Source: Zavarzinia marina (GTDB taxonomy: Bacteria; Pseudomonadota; Alphaproteobacteria; Zavarziniales; Zavarziniaceae). Taken from it: a stretch of 64,000 nt of DNA. Position 1 is the stretch's first letter; each line of letters begins with the position of its first letter. Where the stretch lies: contig NZ_JAKGSB010000009.1 of NCBI RefSeq assembly GCF_021568905.1, positions 27,341 through 91,340 of the forward strand, given 5' to 3'. A model generated the notes under the pieces. It searched no databases and was not told where the DNA came from. It saw only the letters and a list, made by a program, of their open reading frames with translations. A program made the position numbers and the translations under genes. This document shows, one piece after another, positions 9,107 through 18,005 of the stretch.

Positions 9107-10378
9107 TCAGGTATAGCTCGTGACGTCGTTCAGGAGGTGGGCGCGCAGCATCGTGCCTTCGCTGTCATCGTAGGCGGCGCGCCAGTCGAAGCTCGCCTCG
9201 ACCCCGCCGGGGCCGGAGACGGCATATTTGGGTTTGGGCAGGAAGACGCGCGGCAGCTCGAAGCGAAGCGCGTAGCCTTCCGGGAAGGTGAACCCGTATT
9301 CGAGCGCGACGGGATCGCCATTGGCGGCCTCAGCCACGAGGGTCGCGCCATCGAAGCGGACCGACATCGATCCCTCCGCCGAGGCAAAGGTCGGATCGGC
9401 CGCCTCGATCTTGCCGTCCTCGCGGATGACCCGGACGCGTTCGAGATTGTTGGAGAAAGTCAGACTGCCGCCAGTGACGCCTGCGAGCGCCGCACCGCCG
9501 CGTCGGATGAAGCCGCGCCCCTGGCTGAAGCGGCGGAGCGCGTAGGCCGTCGGATTGGCGTCGACCGTCGCCGAGAAGCGTTCCTCGCCTTGGGCCACGA
9601 GCTGGAGACGGGCATTTGCCGGTCCCTCCTGACCCATCTCGAAGTTCAGGCTCTCCATCACAGTGCCGAGGTGACGGAAGAACACCGGCGTCGTGAGCTT
9701 CGGATGGCCGACCTCGATCGTGTAGCTCGGGATGTCGTCGGCGCCGCTCTCCCAGACATGGGCATAGCCACCGCCGGTCAGCGTGGGACCCGAGACGGCG
9801 CCAGCGGATACAGCAAGAGTGAAGCTGTTGCCGGTCGGGCCTGCCGCGTCGAACACGATCACGAGCGTCTGCGTGCTAGTCGGGCGCGAATACGTGCATT
9901 TGGCGATTTCGGGGTCGGCCGATGCGTTGAGGTCGCTGACCAGCTGATCAACGGTCTGTGTGGCCGTTCCCTGGATCTGCGTCTCCTCTGCGCCCGCCGT
10001 ACCGGAGACGAACGTCCAGACCGTACCGTTCAAGGTGATCGTGTCGCCCGCCGTGGGATTGACGGCGAAGACGATCGAGCCGCTGGCGCTCGTGGGCGTG
10101 GTCACCGGGTTTCCGAACAGGCCCGTCAGCCAGAAGCCCGTTCCACGCAGGTCGAGCGGGATGTCGAGCTGGCCCTCGTCGGTGATGAGGCCGCGATAGG
10201 GATCTTGCGCGTTGCGCCCGCGTCCGAGCAGCGGGTCGTCCCCGAGCGGCTGGGCCGAGGAGAGATCGGTCGATTTGAAATCGAGGCTCTGATAGCCGGT
10301 GAGCGGCGCGACCCCGTAGCTTGCCTCCCGGCACGCCTTGAGGGTGGCGTCCGCGCCATATGCGCGCGCCTTGGGCAT
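9107..10378 (-). CDS. Phage tail tube (major tail) protein
   Basis: A 423-residue protein that starts MPKARAYGADATLKACREAS. It is rich in beta-strand-like sequence, with repeated S/T/G segments and no catalytic motifs. It lies between the tail terminator and the tail assembly chaperone, the standard place for the tail tube subunit in siphoviruses. The segment around residues 95-210 (from TSASGSIVFAVN to TLTGGGYAH) looks like an inserted beta-sandwich that may decorate the tube surface. An 11-base gap separates it from the chaperone gene and a 40-base gap from the terminator gene. Identification rests on position and length more than on motifs. Confidence 0.75.
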   Translation of the reverse strand: MPKARAYGADATLKACREASYGVAPLTGYQSLDFKSTDLSSAQPLGDDPLLGRGRNAQDPYRGLITDEGQLDIPLDLRGTGFWLTGLFGNPVTTPTSASGSIVFAVNPTAGDTITLNGTVWTFVSGTAGAEETQIQGTATQTVDQLVSDLNASADPEIAKCTYSRPTSTQTLVIVFDAAGPTGNSFTLAVSAGAVSGPTLTGGGYAHVWESGADDIPSYTIEVGHPKLTTPVFFRHLGTVMESLNFEMGQEGPANARLQLVAQGEERFSATVDANPTAYALRRFSQGRGFIRRGGAALAGVTGGSLTFSNNLERVRVIREDGKIEAADPTFASAEGSMSVRFDGATLVAEAANGDPVALEYGFTFPEGYALRFELPRVFLPKPKYAVSGPGGVEASFDWRAAYDDSEGTMLRAHLLNDVTSYT

Positions 10379-10418
10379 GGATGACTCCCGTCTTGTCCGT
10401 GATTGGGTCGTGGTTGGG

Positions 10419-10850
10419 TCAGGCGGTGAGCGGATCGCTCACCAGGTATTCGATCGTGACGATGATCCGGGCGGTCAGCATCGGCGGCGCTCCTTCGAGA
10501 GCGAGCGCACCCGTTTCCGGGGCTGACGGCGTCAGGCTCTCGGCGAGGCCGCCGAGCGTCTCATCGACACGCAGGGCGGCCCCGATCGCACCAAGCAGCT
10601 GATCGAGCGCTGCTTCGCCGCCGCCGCTTGGATCTCGCGGCACATAGATTTCGAGCTCGACCCGGTGCGCGTAGAACTCGGTGCGGGGATTGAGGGTGAT
10701 GTCGGGTTCGCCGGGTTCGCCATCGCGCAGGATGACGAGACCGGCAGCGGGCACCTTCTCGGGCAGCACCTCGTTGCGCCGCACCGGCGCCGCCAACTGC
10801 CCCGCGAGAACAGCCGCGAGTGCGGCGAGGATCTGTTCACGTCGAGACAT
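10419..10850 (-). CDS. Putative tail terminator / minor tail protein
   Basis: A 143-residue protein beginning MSRREQILAALAAVLAGQLA, with a helical start and a beta-rich remainder (FYAHRVELEIYVPRD, ARIIVTIEYLV). Proteins of this size and pattern immediately upstream of the tail tube gene are tail terminators (gpU-like), capping the tube and fixing tail length. Its stop is 40 bases from the tube start, and its start abuts the end of the DUF6441 gene. The assignment is by context; sequence similarity to characterised terminators is not obvious to me. Confidence 0.55.
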   Translation of the reverse strand: MSRREQILAALAAVLAGQLAAPVRRNEVLPEKVPAAGLVILRDGEPGEPDITLNPRTEFYAHRVELEIYVPRDPSGGGEAALDQLLGAIGAALRVDETLGGLAESLTPSAPETGALALEGAPPMLTARIIVTIEYLVSDPLTA

Positions 10851-11509
10851 CAGCGGCTCCCATCCCCATCAGAAATCCAGTTGCGCACGACCAGGCTGGG
10901 TAGCCGGCTCACCCAGCGCTCGGCAGCGCCGGCCACTTCGAGGCGCTTCCGGACCGTGACCTGCGGAACCAGGATGAACATCGGCACGGTCACCAGTCCT
11001 CGGCCCGTCCGGAGTGCGGAAGCGCTCGCGCGAGAGAAGCCACCACGCTTGCCTGTCCGGGCACGCATCCCGTCGGCCACGAGGAGAGAGGGACCGCGGC
11101 GTCGATAGACGAAGCGCAGCCGTTGCCCGGTCCGTCGCTCCCATCCACCCGGCGTGATCTTCCGGCCGCCATCCCCGTATCGGCCAGCGGCCGCCGTCGG
11201 GATCGCGAGGAAGAAGCCGCTTTTCGAGCGAATGGTCGCGCCTTCTTCATAGATGCGGATGATGCTTGGCGCCTTGGACCAGACGAGACCCGCCGCCCGG
11301 ATGCTGTCTTCGCCCTTGGGGTAGACTTGTCCGCGCCAGGTGCGCGCCAGTCTCGGACCCAACCCCGCCGAGGTGACCTGCGTCCGAAGATCAGTCTTCA
11401 GGCCTTCGGTGGCCTGTGAGATCCCGGCCGTGACGGCCTTCTCGGCGGCCTTGATCTCGTCGCTCATCAGCTTGCCGAGGTCGCCGATCGTGCTGACCGA
11501 GAACCTCAT
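10850..11509 (-). CDS. DUF6441-type phage protein (minor tail/completion protein)
   Basis: A 219-residue basic protein starting MRFSVSTIGDLGKLMSDEIK. The first 60 residues are predicted helical; later segments include IRIYEEGATIRSKSGFFLAI and FVYRRRGPSLLVADG. This pattern matches uncharacterised phage proteins (DUF6441) located between head-tail joining and tail terminator genes. I chose the ATG at 11509 because it overlaps the stop of the preceding gene (ATGA arrangement), although the frame is open further upstream. Its position corresponds to the tail completion or neck proteins of other siphoviruses, but the biochemical role is unknown. Confidence 0.6.
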   Translation of the reverse strand: MRFSVSTIGDLGKLMSDEIKAAEKAVTAGISQATEGLKTDLRTQVTSAGLGPRLARTWRGQVYPKGEDSIRAAGLVWSKAPSIIRIYEEGATIRSKSGFFLAIPTAAAGRYGDGGRKITPGGWERRTGQRLRFVYRRRGPSLLVADGMRARTGKRGGFSRASASALRTGRGLVTVPMFILVPQVTVRKRLEVAGAAERWVSRLPSLVVRNWISDGDGSR

Positions 11510-11817
11510 GCCTCGCGCAGCTCCGCCGTCCAGATCAGTCGCTCGGCGCCCCGGCGCGGTTCCCCCTGGACGACATAGGAGACACCGTCGAACTGGAACC
11601 CGTCGCTTTCGGCGAGACTCGGCGCATCGGCGACGCGAATGTCGAGCAGCGTCGTAGCGGCATGCAACCGAGTCTCGCCGAATTCGAAGACCTGGTCGGG
11701 CCGACGCAAGACGACCCGGACGGAGACGGCACTGCCGCCCTTTGGCGTGTAGGTCGCGTCCCGCGCCATGTTTGGGTCGGCAAACAGCGACTGGAACGCA
11801 GCGGCGAGGGCCGACAT
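11506..11817 (-). CDS. Head-tail joining protein (gpFII-like)
   Basis: A 103-residue protein beginning MSALAAAFQSLFADPNMARD and ending in a beta-rich segment (FQFDGVSYVVQGEPRRG). Small proteins with this helix-then-beta layout, placed after the capsid-associated gene and before tail genes, are head-tail joining proteins that link the connector to the tail. Its start abuts the end of the DUF2190 gene and its stop overlaps the next start by four bases, so expression is probably coupled. No enzymatic motif is visible. Confidence 0.6.
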   Translation of the reverse strand: MSALAAAFQSLFADPNMARDATYTPKGGSAVSVRVVLRRPDQVFEFGETRLHAATTLLDIRVADAPSLAESDGFQFDGVSYVVQGEPRRGAERLIWTAELREA

Positions 11818-12152
11818 CAGAAGCTGCCATTCAGGCGAACCCGCCCGATGACGTCACCGGCACCACCGGCGACCGCTTCGGTCGCGATGCCGATCAGCGT
11901 ATTGGCGGTGGCGGTTTTCGTCGCCTCCTTGTTGGTGTTGTCCCAGTAGACCTTGTCGCCCGCGGCCCACGCCTGCGAGGCGACCTTCTTCAGGTCGAAG
12001 ACGCCGACGAGCGCGGCTTCGACGGTCTCGCCGAGGGCCACGCTGCCCGTCGCCACGCCGAAGATGGAGCCGACGAGCAGGCCGTCGCCGGAGGCGACCG
12101 CATAGGGCGCGGTCAGGGAGATGGTGTTGCCGGGCTGGACGTAGTTCTTCAT
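11817..12152 (-). CDS. DUF2190 family capsid-associated protein
   Basis: A 111-residue glycine/valine-rich beta protein starting MKNYVQPGNTISLTAPYAVA, with DKVYWDNTNKEATKT and a terminal GDVIGRVRLNGSF. These features fit DUF2190, a family encoded next to capsid genes and thought to be a capsid decoration or cement-like protein. It sits directly downstream of the protease/capsid fusion with a 74-base gap. Some databases label the family as RecA/RadA-like, which I do not support: there is no Walker motif. Confidence 0.75.
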   Translation of the reverse strand: MKNYVQPGNTISLTAPYAVASGDGLLVGSIFGVATGSVALGETVEAALVGVFDLKKVASQAWAAGDKVYWDNTNKEATKTATANTLIGIATEAVAGGAGDVIGRVRLNGSF

Positions 12153-12226
12153 GGGCTTGATCCTCTTGGAAAGACGAAGGGCGGCCCGTCAGGACCGCCC
12201 GCATGTCAGGATTCAGGATGGGTGCG

Positions 12227-14266
12227 TTACGCGCCCGGGTTCTTGTAGAGGCCGCGCCAGTCGATGGCCTTGGCGCCGAAGTCGAGGCGGCACTTGATCT
12301 CAACCCCGTCGACATCGAAGCCATTGCGCGTCTCGATGTAGGCGCCCTGTTGGCCTTCGAGATAGGCGTACTCGATCGTGTCTATCTGGTTGGGGCTGGC
12401 GGCCAGATACCAGGCGGTCTCGCTGGCGGCGTCGAGGCGCGGCTCGCTGATCGGCGCGAGCGTGCGGATCGACTGCGGCACCACGTTGCCGCTCGACGCG
12501 GGCACGAGGTTCTGCGCGACCAGCTGCTCGGCCTTCAGCTCCAGAGATGCCGGCACGATCAGGAAGGCGGGGCGGATGTTGAGCACCGTCTTCTTGTCGA
12601 GACCTGTCTGCTTGGCCATGGCGGCGCGGGCTGCACCCACGCTGGTGACGTCGAGCGCCGCGCCGGTGCCCGCGAGGTTCTTATGGGTGGTGTGGAACAG
12701 CGCATTGCCATCGGCCATGGCCGGGTTCGAGGTGATGATGCCCCAGACCACGTCCGACTCCAGCTGGGCGATGGAGTTGCCGTACATCGCCGGGATGCGG
12801 GTGAAGGCGTCCAGATCGTCGTTGATCAGCACCTGCCGGGTGATGGCGACGACCCGGCCGTAGGTCTTCACGCGGTAGCTTTCCTTGCTCTCGCCGAGCG
12901 TTCCGCGCTTGAACTCGCCGCTCTCGCCCACTTCCAGGAGCTGCGGCGCCTCGCCTAGCTGCACCCGATGCATCGCCTTGAAGTCGGTCGCCAGAACCTG
13001 ACGGCAGAAGAGTGCGAAGGTCCGCGGATAGGCCTCGTAGGCCTGGCGCAGGGTCTTGTTGGTGACGGCCGCGAGGATTTCGGGGAAGTCCGAGGTCGAA
13101 TGCAGCGCGCGCGTCGCGACCTCGTCACGCGAGAGGCCGCGCGTGTTCACCCCGGCATTGCCGAGGCTTTCGCGGGCGAGTTCCAGCAGCGTCATGCCGC
13201 GATACTGACGCGCGGCGTCCTCAAGCGGGAACAGCGTCGGGCTGTACCGGTGCAGCAGCGCATTGGCCACTGCATCGCGGCGGGTGATGCGCTCATCCCG
13301 GCCACCGAGCGGGACGGAGACTTGGCCGAAGGTCCGCGTCTCCTCCGACTTCGCTGCGACCTGATCGAGGATCAGGCGACGCGCCTCGTCGAGACCGGTG
13401 CCGCGCTTGACCAGATCCTCGGCGAAGCCGCGCTCGAGGTTCAGCCGACCGGCCAGATCGTAGATGGTCGAGACACGCTCACGTTCGGCTTCGCGGGCGC
13501 GGTTCGCCACAGCCTCGGGATCCGTGGCTTCGGGCTTGGCGGTCTTCGGACGCGCGCGGGTCTGCGTGTCGGCCGCGCTCAGGGGCGTGTCGGTCATGGT
13601 GGTTTCCTCGGTCGCTGCCGTTTCGCTCGTCTGGTCGGCCACGACTTCTTCAGTCGGGGCCGGGGTCTGGGTCTTCTCCGTCATCGGGGATGCTCCTTGC
13701 GGGTTTGAGGGCGCGTCCCGGCGGTGAAGGACGCAGGTTTCAAGCGGGCTCTGGCTGCGGAAGCCCGCGGCGGGGTCGGCCCCGACCGGGACCGCTGAAA
13801 TCTCGAAGGGGGTCCAGTCCACCGCCCGCCAGAGCTCCCGGCCGCCGTCGGGCTTGGAGATGTCGAAGCGATGGACCTGGTAGCCGATGGAGACCGCGCG
13901 GATGTGCCCGGCCTGGATGTCGCGCCAGATCGGCTCGACATCGGCGCGCTCGCTGATGCGGACCTGCGCGATGCCGCGGCCGTTCTCGATCCGCGCCGAG
14001 CCGGGCACCACCGAGCCAATGACGGCGTCGAGCGTGTCGATCTCATGCACCTTCAGGAACGGCGCGCCCGCATTCAGCCGGTCGAGGCGCACATGGGCAG
14101 GGTCGAGGCTCAGCTCCTCGTCATAGGGCTCGCCAAAGAAGCTCGCCCGCCGGACGCGCGCGCCTGCCGACCAGATCACCTCGACGGTGCGTGCGTCGGC
14201 ATCGACGGTGTTCGGCGCAAGCTCCGCCGACCGGCGAAGCGCCGGCAGTTCGATCATCGTGTCCAT
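12227..14266 (-). CDS. Prohead protease / major capsid protein fusion
   Basis: A single 679-residue reading frame. Residues 1-185 look like a prohead serine protease domain (FFGEPYDEELSLDPAHVRLD, FLKVHEID with a candidate catalytic His, GHIRAVSIGYQVHRFD with a candidate catalytic Ser). Residues 190-300 are a charged, Thr/Pro/Glu-rich linker like a scaffold or delta domain. From about residue 345 a major capsid domain follows (YRGMTLLELARESLG, FKRGTLGESKESYRVKTYGR). Protease-capsid fusions are known in this type of phage. After cleavage in the prohead the capsid part would be released from protease and scaffold. No internal stop or frameshift separates the parts. Confidence 0.88.
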   Translation of the reverse strand: MDTMIELPALRRSAELAPNTVDADARTVEVIWSAGARVRRASFFGEPYDEELSLDPAHVRLDRLNAGAPFLKVHEIDTLDAVIGSVVPGSARIENGRGIAQVRISERADVEPIWRDIQAGHIRAVSIGYQVHRFDISKPDGGRELWRAVDWTPFEISAVPVGADPAAGFRSQSPLETCVLHRRDAPSNPQGASPMTEKTQTPAPTEEVVADQTSETAATEETTMTDTPLSAADTQTRARPKTAKPEATDPEAVANRAREAERERVSTIYDLAGRLNLERGFAEDLVKRGTGLDEARRLILDQVAAKSEETRTFGQVSVPLGGRDERITRRDAVANALLHRYSPTLFPLEDAARQYRGMTLLELARESLGNAGVNTRGLSRDEVATRALHSTSDFPEILAAVTNKTLRQAYEAYPRTFALFCRQVLATDFKAMHRVQLGEAPQLLEVGESGEFKRGTLGESKESYRVKTYGRVVAITRQVLINDDLDAFTRIPAMYGNSIAQLESDVVWGIITSNPAMADGNALFHTTHKNLAGTGAALDVTSVGAARAAMAKQTGLDKKTVLNIRPAFLIVPASLELKAEQLVAQNLVPASSGNVVPQSIRTLAPISEPRLDAASETAWYLAASPNQIDTIEYAYLEGQQGAYIETRNGFDVDGVEIKCRLDFGAKAIDWRGLYKNPGA

Positions 14267-14270
14267 GAAG

Positions 14271-15791
14271 TCAGTCCTGTTGGGCGGTGTCCGGCTGCCC
14301 CGGGTCGGGTTCCGGATCGGTTGCCGGGTCGCTCGCTTGCGCGCTGCCGGTCTTGGTTACGCGGCGGGGGTCGCAGTCGAGCACAAGCCCGAGAGCGTCG
14401 AGCTTGGCGTTGGTCGCCGCGATCTCCGCCAGCACCGCGTCAGGATTGCGGCCCTGCCGGGCGATCACCTCGGCCAGTGTCATCGTTCCCGAGCGGATCG
14501 CCAGAAGGTTCGCCATCGCATCCTTCTGTGGATCGACCGCCTCGAACTTCGGCGGCGACCATTCGACCGGGACGTCCGGCGTCGGGATCTGTCCCGCGGC
14601 CCATGCGGCCTCGGTGAACCAGCGCCAGACCGGGGTGCAGAGCATCGGAATGAAGAGCTGCCACTGGACAGCGTCGATCATCCGGCGGAACTCGACGAGC
14701 CCCGCCCGGATGGAGGAGTAGTTCACCTGGCTAAGATCGCCGGTGAGTAGCTCGTAGGGCACCCGGAACCCGGCCGAAATGGTATGCAGGCTTGCGCGCT
14801 TGTACTCGCCATAGCCGCCCGTCGCGGCTGGCTGGTTGAAGCGGATGTCCTTGCCGCCGCGGGCATACGCGATCAGTCCTGGTTCGAACTGCTCGACCCG
14901 GTTGCCGTCGACGTCGACCACCGCCGGAGCGATGCCCTGCTGCGCCTCGTCGTCGCCGAAGACGATGGCGGTGACGCAAGCCTCGGTCTTCTTGCGGACG
15001 ATCTCGGCCACCTCGTAATCGTCGAGATCACGAAGGGCGCGGATGACCGGCGCGCCCCACGGGACGCCGCGCGCCTGGGTGCGCTGCTTCTCATAGACAT
15101 GCGCGATCTCGCTTGCCGGGACCGGGCGGCTCTGCAGGCCGTTTTGCAGGGCGCCATAGGCGTCGCCCGGATGCTCGGCGTGGAGCCAGTAGGCCCGGCG
15201 CCTACCGAGCGGATCGAACTCGATCCCTTGCACCAGCCGACCGGCGCCAAGCGCGCCGGATTTGGTGGCGTCGAGGAAGTCGGACTCCAGCACCTGCAAT
15301 TGCAGCGGGACGGCAAGGCCGTCCACGGCCCGACGCAGGCGACGGCGCACCAACACTTCGCCGGCCTCGACCATCTCACGGCAGATCAGCGTCTGAAGCC
15401 CGTAGAAGTCGAGCTGGCCATCGGCGTCGCACTCCGCCGTCCAGCGCTCGAACAGCGCGTCGACGCGGCGGTCCAGCGCCTCGTCCCCGCTGGCGGCACG
15501 CGGCATGATGCCCGCGCCGATGATGTTGTTTACCAGCACCGCCACGGCCTTGGCTGCATGCGGATTGTTGCGGACGAGATCGCGCATCCTGTCGCGCAAG
15601 AGCGCCCCGGCCACGCCGATCTCGGTGTCAGCCGAGGATCCCGGGGCACGCCAGCCCTCCGTGCGGCGACCACGCGCGGCACCTTCGTAGCCGCGTGCGA
15701 GCGTCTCGAAGGCCTGTCGCGCCAGGACCCGCCGCGCGGCGGCCCGAGGTGCGACCGAGGCGATGGCGCGGTCGAACCAGTTCACCGTCAT
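14271..15791 (-). CDS. Phage portal protein, lambda family
   Basis: A 506-residue portal protein of the lambda gpB type, the usual length. It begins MTVNWFDRAIASVAP; conserved blocks include VRNNPHAAKAVAVLVNNIIG, ELLTGDLSQVNYSSIRAGLV and a VEWSPPKFEAVDPQKD segment near residue 425. Portal subunits form the dodecameric ring through which the terminase packages DNA and to which neck proteins bind. The start overlaps the end of the gpW-like gene by one base, and the gene is followed after four bases by the protease/capsid fusion. The C-terminus is Asp/Pro/Gln-rich and likely disordered. Confidence 0.92.
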   Translation of the reverse strand: MTVNWFDRAIASVAPRAAARRVLARQAFETLARGYEGAARGRRTEGWRAPGSSADTEIGVAGALLRDRMRDLVRNNPHAAKAVAVLVNNIIGAGIMPRAASGDEALDRRVDALFERWTAECDADGQLDFYGLQTLICREMVEAGEVLVRRRLRRAVDGLAVPLQLQVLESDFLDATKSGALGAGRLVQGIEFDPLGRRRAYWLHAEHPGDAYGALQNGLQSRPVPASEIAHVYEKQRTQARGVPWGAPVIRALRDLDDYEVAEIVRKKTEACVTAIVFGDDEAQQGIAPAVVDVDGNRVEQFEPGLIAYARGGKDIRFNQPAATGGYGEYKRASLHTISAGFRVPYELLTGDLSQVNYSSIRAGLVEFRRMIDAVQWQLFIPMLCTPVWRWFTEAAWAAGQIPTPDVPVEWSPPKFEAVDPQKDAMANLLAIRSGTMTLAEVIARQGRNPDAVLAEIAATNAKLDALGLVLDCDPRRVTKTGSAQASDPATDPEPDPGQPDTAQQD

Positions 15792-16000
15792 CAGCGATCC
15801 CCGCGCGAGAAGCCCGCGAGTCCGGCGACCGGAAGCGGCCGCCCCACGCTCGCAATCGCGCGTTCGATGGTCCGGATGCGGGCGAGAAGATCCTGCGCCG
15901 AGCCGTAGTCCACGGACTTGCCGTCATAGCTGACGCGGGTCGTGCCGCTGGAATAGGCCCGGCGCAGTGCCGAGAGCTCGGCTTCGGTCCAGTGGGTCAT
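15791..16000 (-). CDS. gpW-like head-tail connector / head completion protein
   Basis: A 69-residue protein with the gpW pattern: MTHWTEAELSALRRAYSSGT, then SYDGKSVDYGSAQDLLARI, which forms a helix, beta-hairpin, helix unit. gpW family proteins are small connectors joining the portal to the tail neck and stabilising packaged DNA. I chose the ATG at 16000 because it starts one base after the terminase stop (TGA G ATG) and gives the family's normal length. The frame is open for another 44 codons upstream, but that part overlaps the terminase gene. Confidence 0.85.
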   Translation of the reverse strand: MTHWTEAELSALRRAYSSGTTRVSYDGKSVDYGSAQDLLARIRTIERAIASVGRPLPVAGLAGFSRGDR

Positions 16001-16001
16001 C

Positions 16002-18005
16002 TCAGAACCATCCTTCCCGCCGCCCGATCCAGTCGGAACGGCGCTTGCCTTGGGGTACCTGTCCCGGCCTGTGGATCTGCCCGGCGGGATCGCTGTCGGT
16101 AGGGGCCGCCCCGAGTTGGTCTTCGAGGTCACGCCATTTTTCTTCGGGCCAGCGATCGGCGCCTGCGATCCAGGCGGCCGCGCGGGCGTAGACCCGGCAA
16201 TCGAGCGCCTCGTTGCGCTCGCGCAGCTTCTGCCATTCGAGCTTCGCGAAGCCGCGCTTCGTGCGCACCGTGACCAGCTGTTCGGCCACGACCTGCTTCA
16301 GCCACTCGCTCTCGACCCATGTCGGCAGGTGGATCGTGCCGGGCGGGAACGCCGCGCCCTCGTCACGTTCCTCGGCCGTCGGGCGCTCCAGCCGCAGGAA
16401 GCGGTAGGTTTCGGCCTTGAAGGTCGAGACCGCCACCGTCCAGAGCCGGGCGCCGCGGCGCAGGCGCTTCCCGCCCTCGGTCGCATCGACGAAGGTGGGG
16501 CCGGAGACCGGACTGGAGCGATTGAAGCCTTCGAGACCCTTGACTGGTGCGACCTGCGCAAAGCCGACTTTGCGCGACCAGCCGTAGACAGCCGGGGCTT
16601 CGTAGCCCGTGTCGATCGCGAGCCGCGCGATCCGAAGGTGCGCGCCGTTTTCGTGCGGCCATGACCGGTCCAGGAGTGCCGTCAACTGGTCCCAAGCGTC
16701 ATGCCGATCCGGCCCGCCCTCGATCACGACGTGATCGACGAGCCAGCTCTCAAGCCCTCGGCCCCAGGCCCAGACATCGACCTCGATCCGGTCCTTCTGG
16801 ACATCCGCGCCCGCCGTCAGGAACAGCCCGCCTGCGGGAACCGTGCCTGGCCGCCACGCTTCTCGTCGATCGTAGAGCCGCTGCCAGTCCGGCGCCTCGC
16901 CGGTTTCGACCCATGTCTCGCCGAGAATGGTGTTGCGGAACGCCTTGATCGCCTCGTCGGCGCCTTGCGCCGCCGCCCAGCTGCGCGCGATCCGTGACCA
17001 GCTGAGCCAGCCGACAGGCGAATAGAGCGCCGAGAGGTGGTAGCCGACCGTGGTGGGATCAGCAGCGACGGCGGTCGCCCGCCATTCGCCGCCCTCCAGC
17101 ATCGCCGTCTTGTGGTGTTCCGCGATGGGCTGATCACAGCCCTCGCAGTGATACTCCGCCGTCTCGGGGCAGCCTTTCTGCCAGCGCAGCCGATCGAACT
17201 TCAACCACTGCATCGCCCCGCAATGCGGGCACGGCACGAAGTAGCGCCGCTGGTCGGACGCCTCGAACTCGCGCTCGATGCGGCTGAGCCCCCGGATCGT
17301 CGGCGTCGAGACCAGAAACACCTTGCGCCGATGGGCAAAGGTCAGCGACCGCGCCTCGGCCAGGGTCACCGGGTCGCCTTCCTCGTCGGCCGAAGCCGGA
17401 TAGGCATCGACCTCATCGAGGAAGATGTAGCGCGCCGGGGTCGAGCGCAGCCCGACCGCCGAGTTCGCGCCGGTCATGATCAGTATGCCGCCCGCGAATT
17501 CCTTGGACAGCATCGTGTTGCCAGCATCGCGGGATCGGGCCGGTTTGACCCGCTCCCGCAGCTCCGGGCTCTCGTCGATAAGCGGGTCGATCCGCTGGCG
17601 CGAGTTGCGCTTGGCCAGTTCCACGGTCGGCTGGACCGCGAGCATGGGGCCCGGCGCCTGGTGGATGGCGAAGCCGATCCAGTTGTTGCCGGCTTCCGTC
17701 GCCCCGACCTGCGCGGCCTTCATGAACACGATCCGTTGCGCAGCGTCGCCGGGCGACAGCCGGTCCATGATCTCCCGCATGTAGGGCGTTCGCATTGTGC
17801 GGTAGCGCCCCGGTTCGGCCGAAGCGCGGGACGCCAGCATCCGGTGCCGGTCCGCCCATTCCGAGACGGTGAGGTCGGGATCCGGCCGGATCCCGTTGCC
17901 CCAGGCGCGCAGGATCTCAGCTGCGCCTTCGAAATCCCTCAGGCCATATTCGTCACCGGAATTCGGGCCGGACCTCGGCGAGTTCGTCGAGGTGGGCGCG
18001 TACAT
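16002..18005 (-). CDS. Terminase large subunit, GpA family
   Basis: About 667 residues with the GpA-type packaging ATPase/nuclease layout. The ATPase has a Walker-A-like AAQVGATEAGNNWIGF and a Walker-B-like YIFLDEVDAYPASADEEGDP. A Cys4 zinc motif follows (CPHCGAMQW and CEGCDQ), as in lambda gpA relatives. Later the nuclease half contains GADVQKDRIEVDVWAWG. It cuts and translocates DNA into the prohead with the small subunit encoded upstream. The start is uncertain: the recognisable domain begins near codon YGLRDFEGA, just past the small-subunit stop. ATGs exist at 18005 and 18047 inside the overlap with that gene, and a non-ATG start is possible. Confidence 0.9.
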   Translation of the reverse strand: MYAPTSTNSPRSGPNSGDEYGLRDFEGAAEILRAWGNGIRPDPDLTVSEWADRHRMLASRASAEPGRYRTMRTPYMREIMDRLSPGDAAQRIVFMKAAQVGATEAGNNWIGFAIHQAPGPMLAVQPTVELAKRNSRQRIDPLIDESPELRERVKPARSRDAGNTMLSKEFAGGILIMTGANSAVGLRSTPARYIFLDEVDAYPASADEEGDPVTLAEARSLTFAHRRKVFLVSTPTIRGLSRIEREFEASDQRRYFVPCPHCGAMQWLKFDRLRWQKGCPETAEYHCEGCDQPIAEHHKTAMLEGGEWRATAVAADPTTVGYHLSALYSPVGWLSWSRIARSWAAAQGADEAIKAFRNTILGETWVETGEAPDWQRLYDRREAWRPGTVPAGGLFLTAGADVQKDRIEVDVWAWGRGLESWLVDHVVIEGGPDRHDAWDQLTALLDRSWPHENGAHLRIARLAIDTGYEAPAVYGWSRKVGFAQVAPVKGLEGFNRSSPVSGPTFVDATEGGKRLRRGARLWTVAVSTFKAETYRFLRLERPTAEERDEGAAFPPGTIHLPTWVESEWLKQVVAEQLVTVRTKRGFAKLEWQKLRERNEALDCRVYARAAAWIAGADRWPEEKWRDLEDQLGAAPTDSDPAGQIHRPGQVPQGKRRSDWIGRREGWF

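Noticed and set aside
11817..12152. RecA/RadA-type recombinase, a label sometimes used for this protein family
   Set aside because: The 111-residue protein has no Walker motif and matches the capsid-linked DUF2190 pattern.
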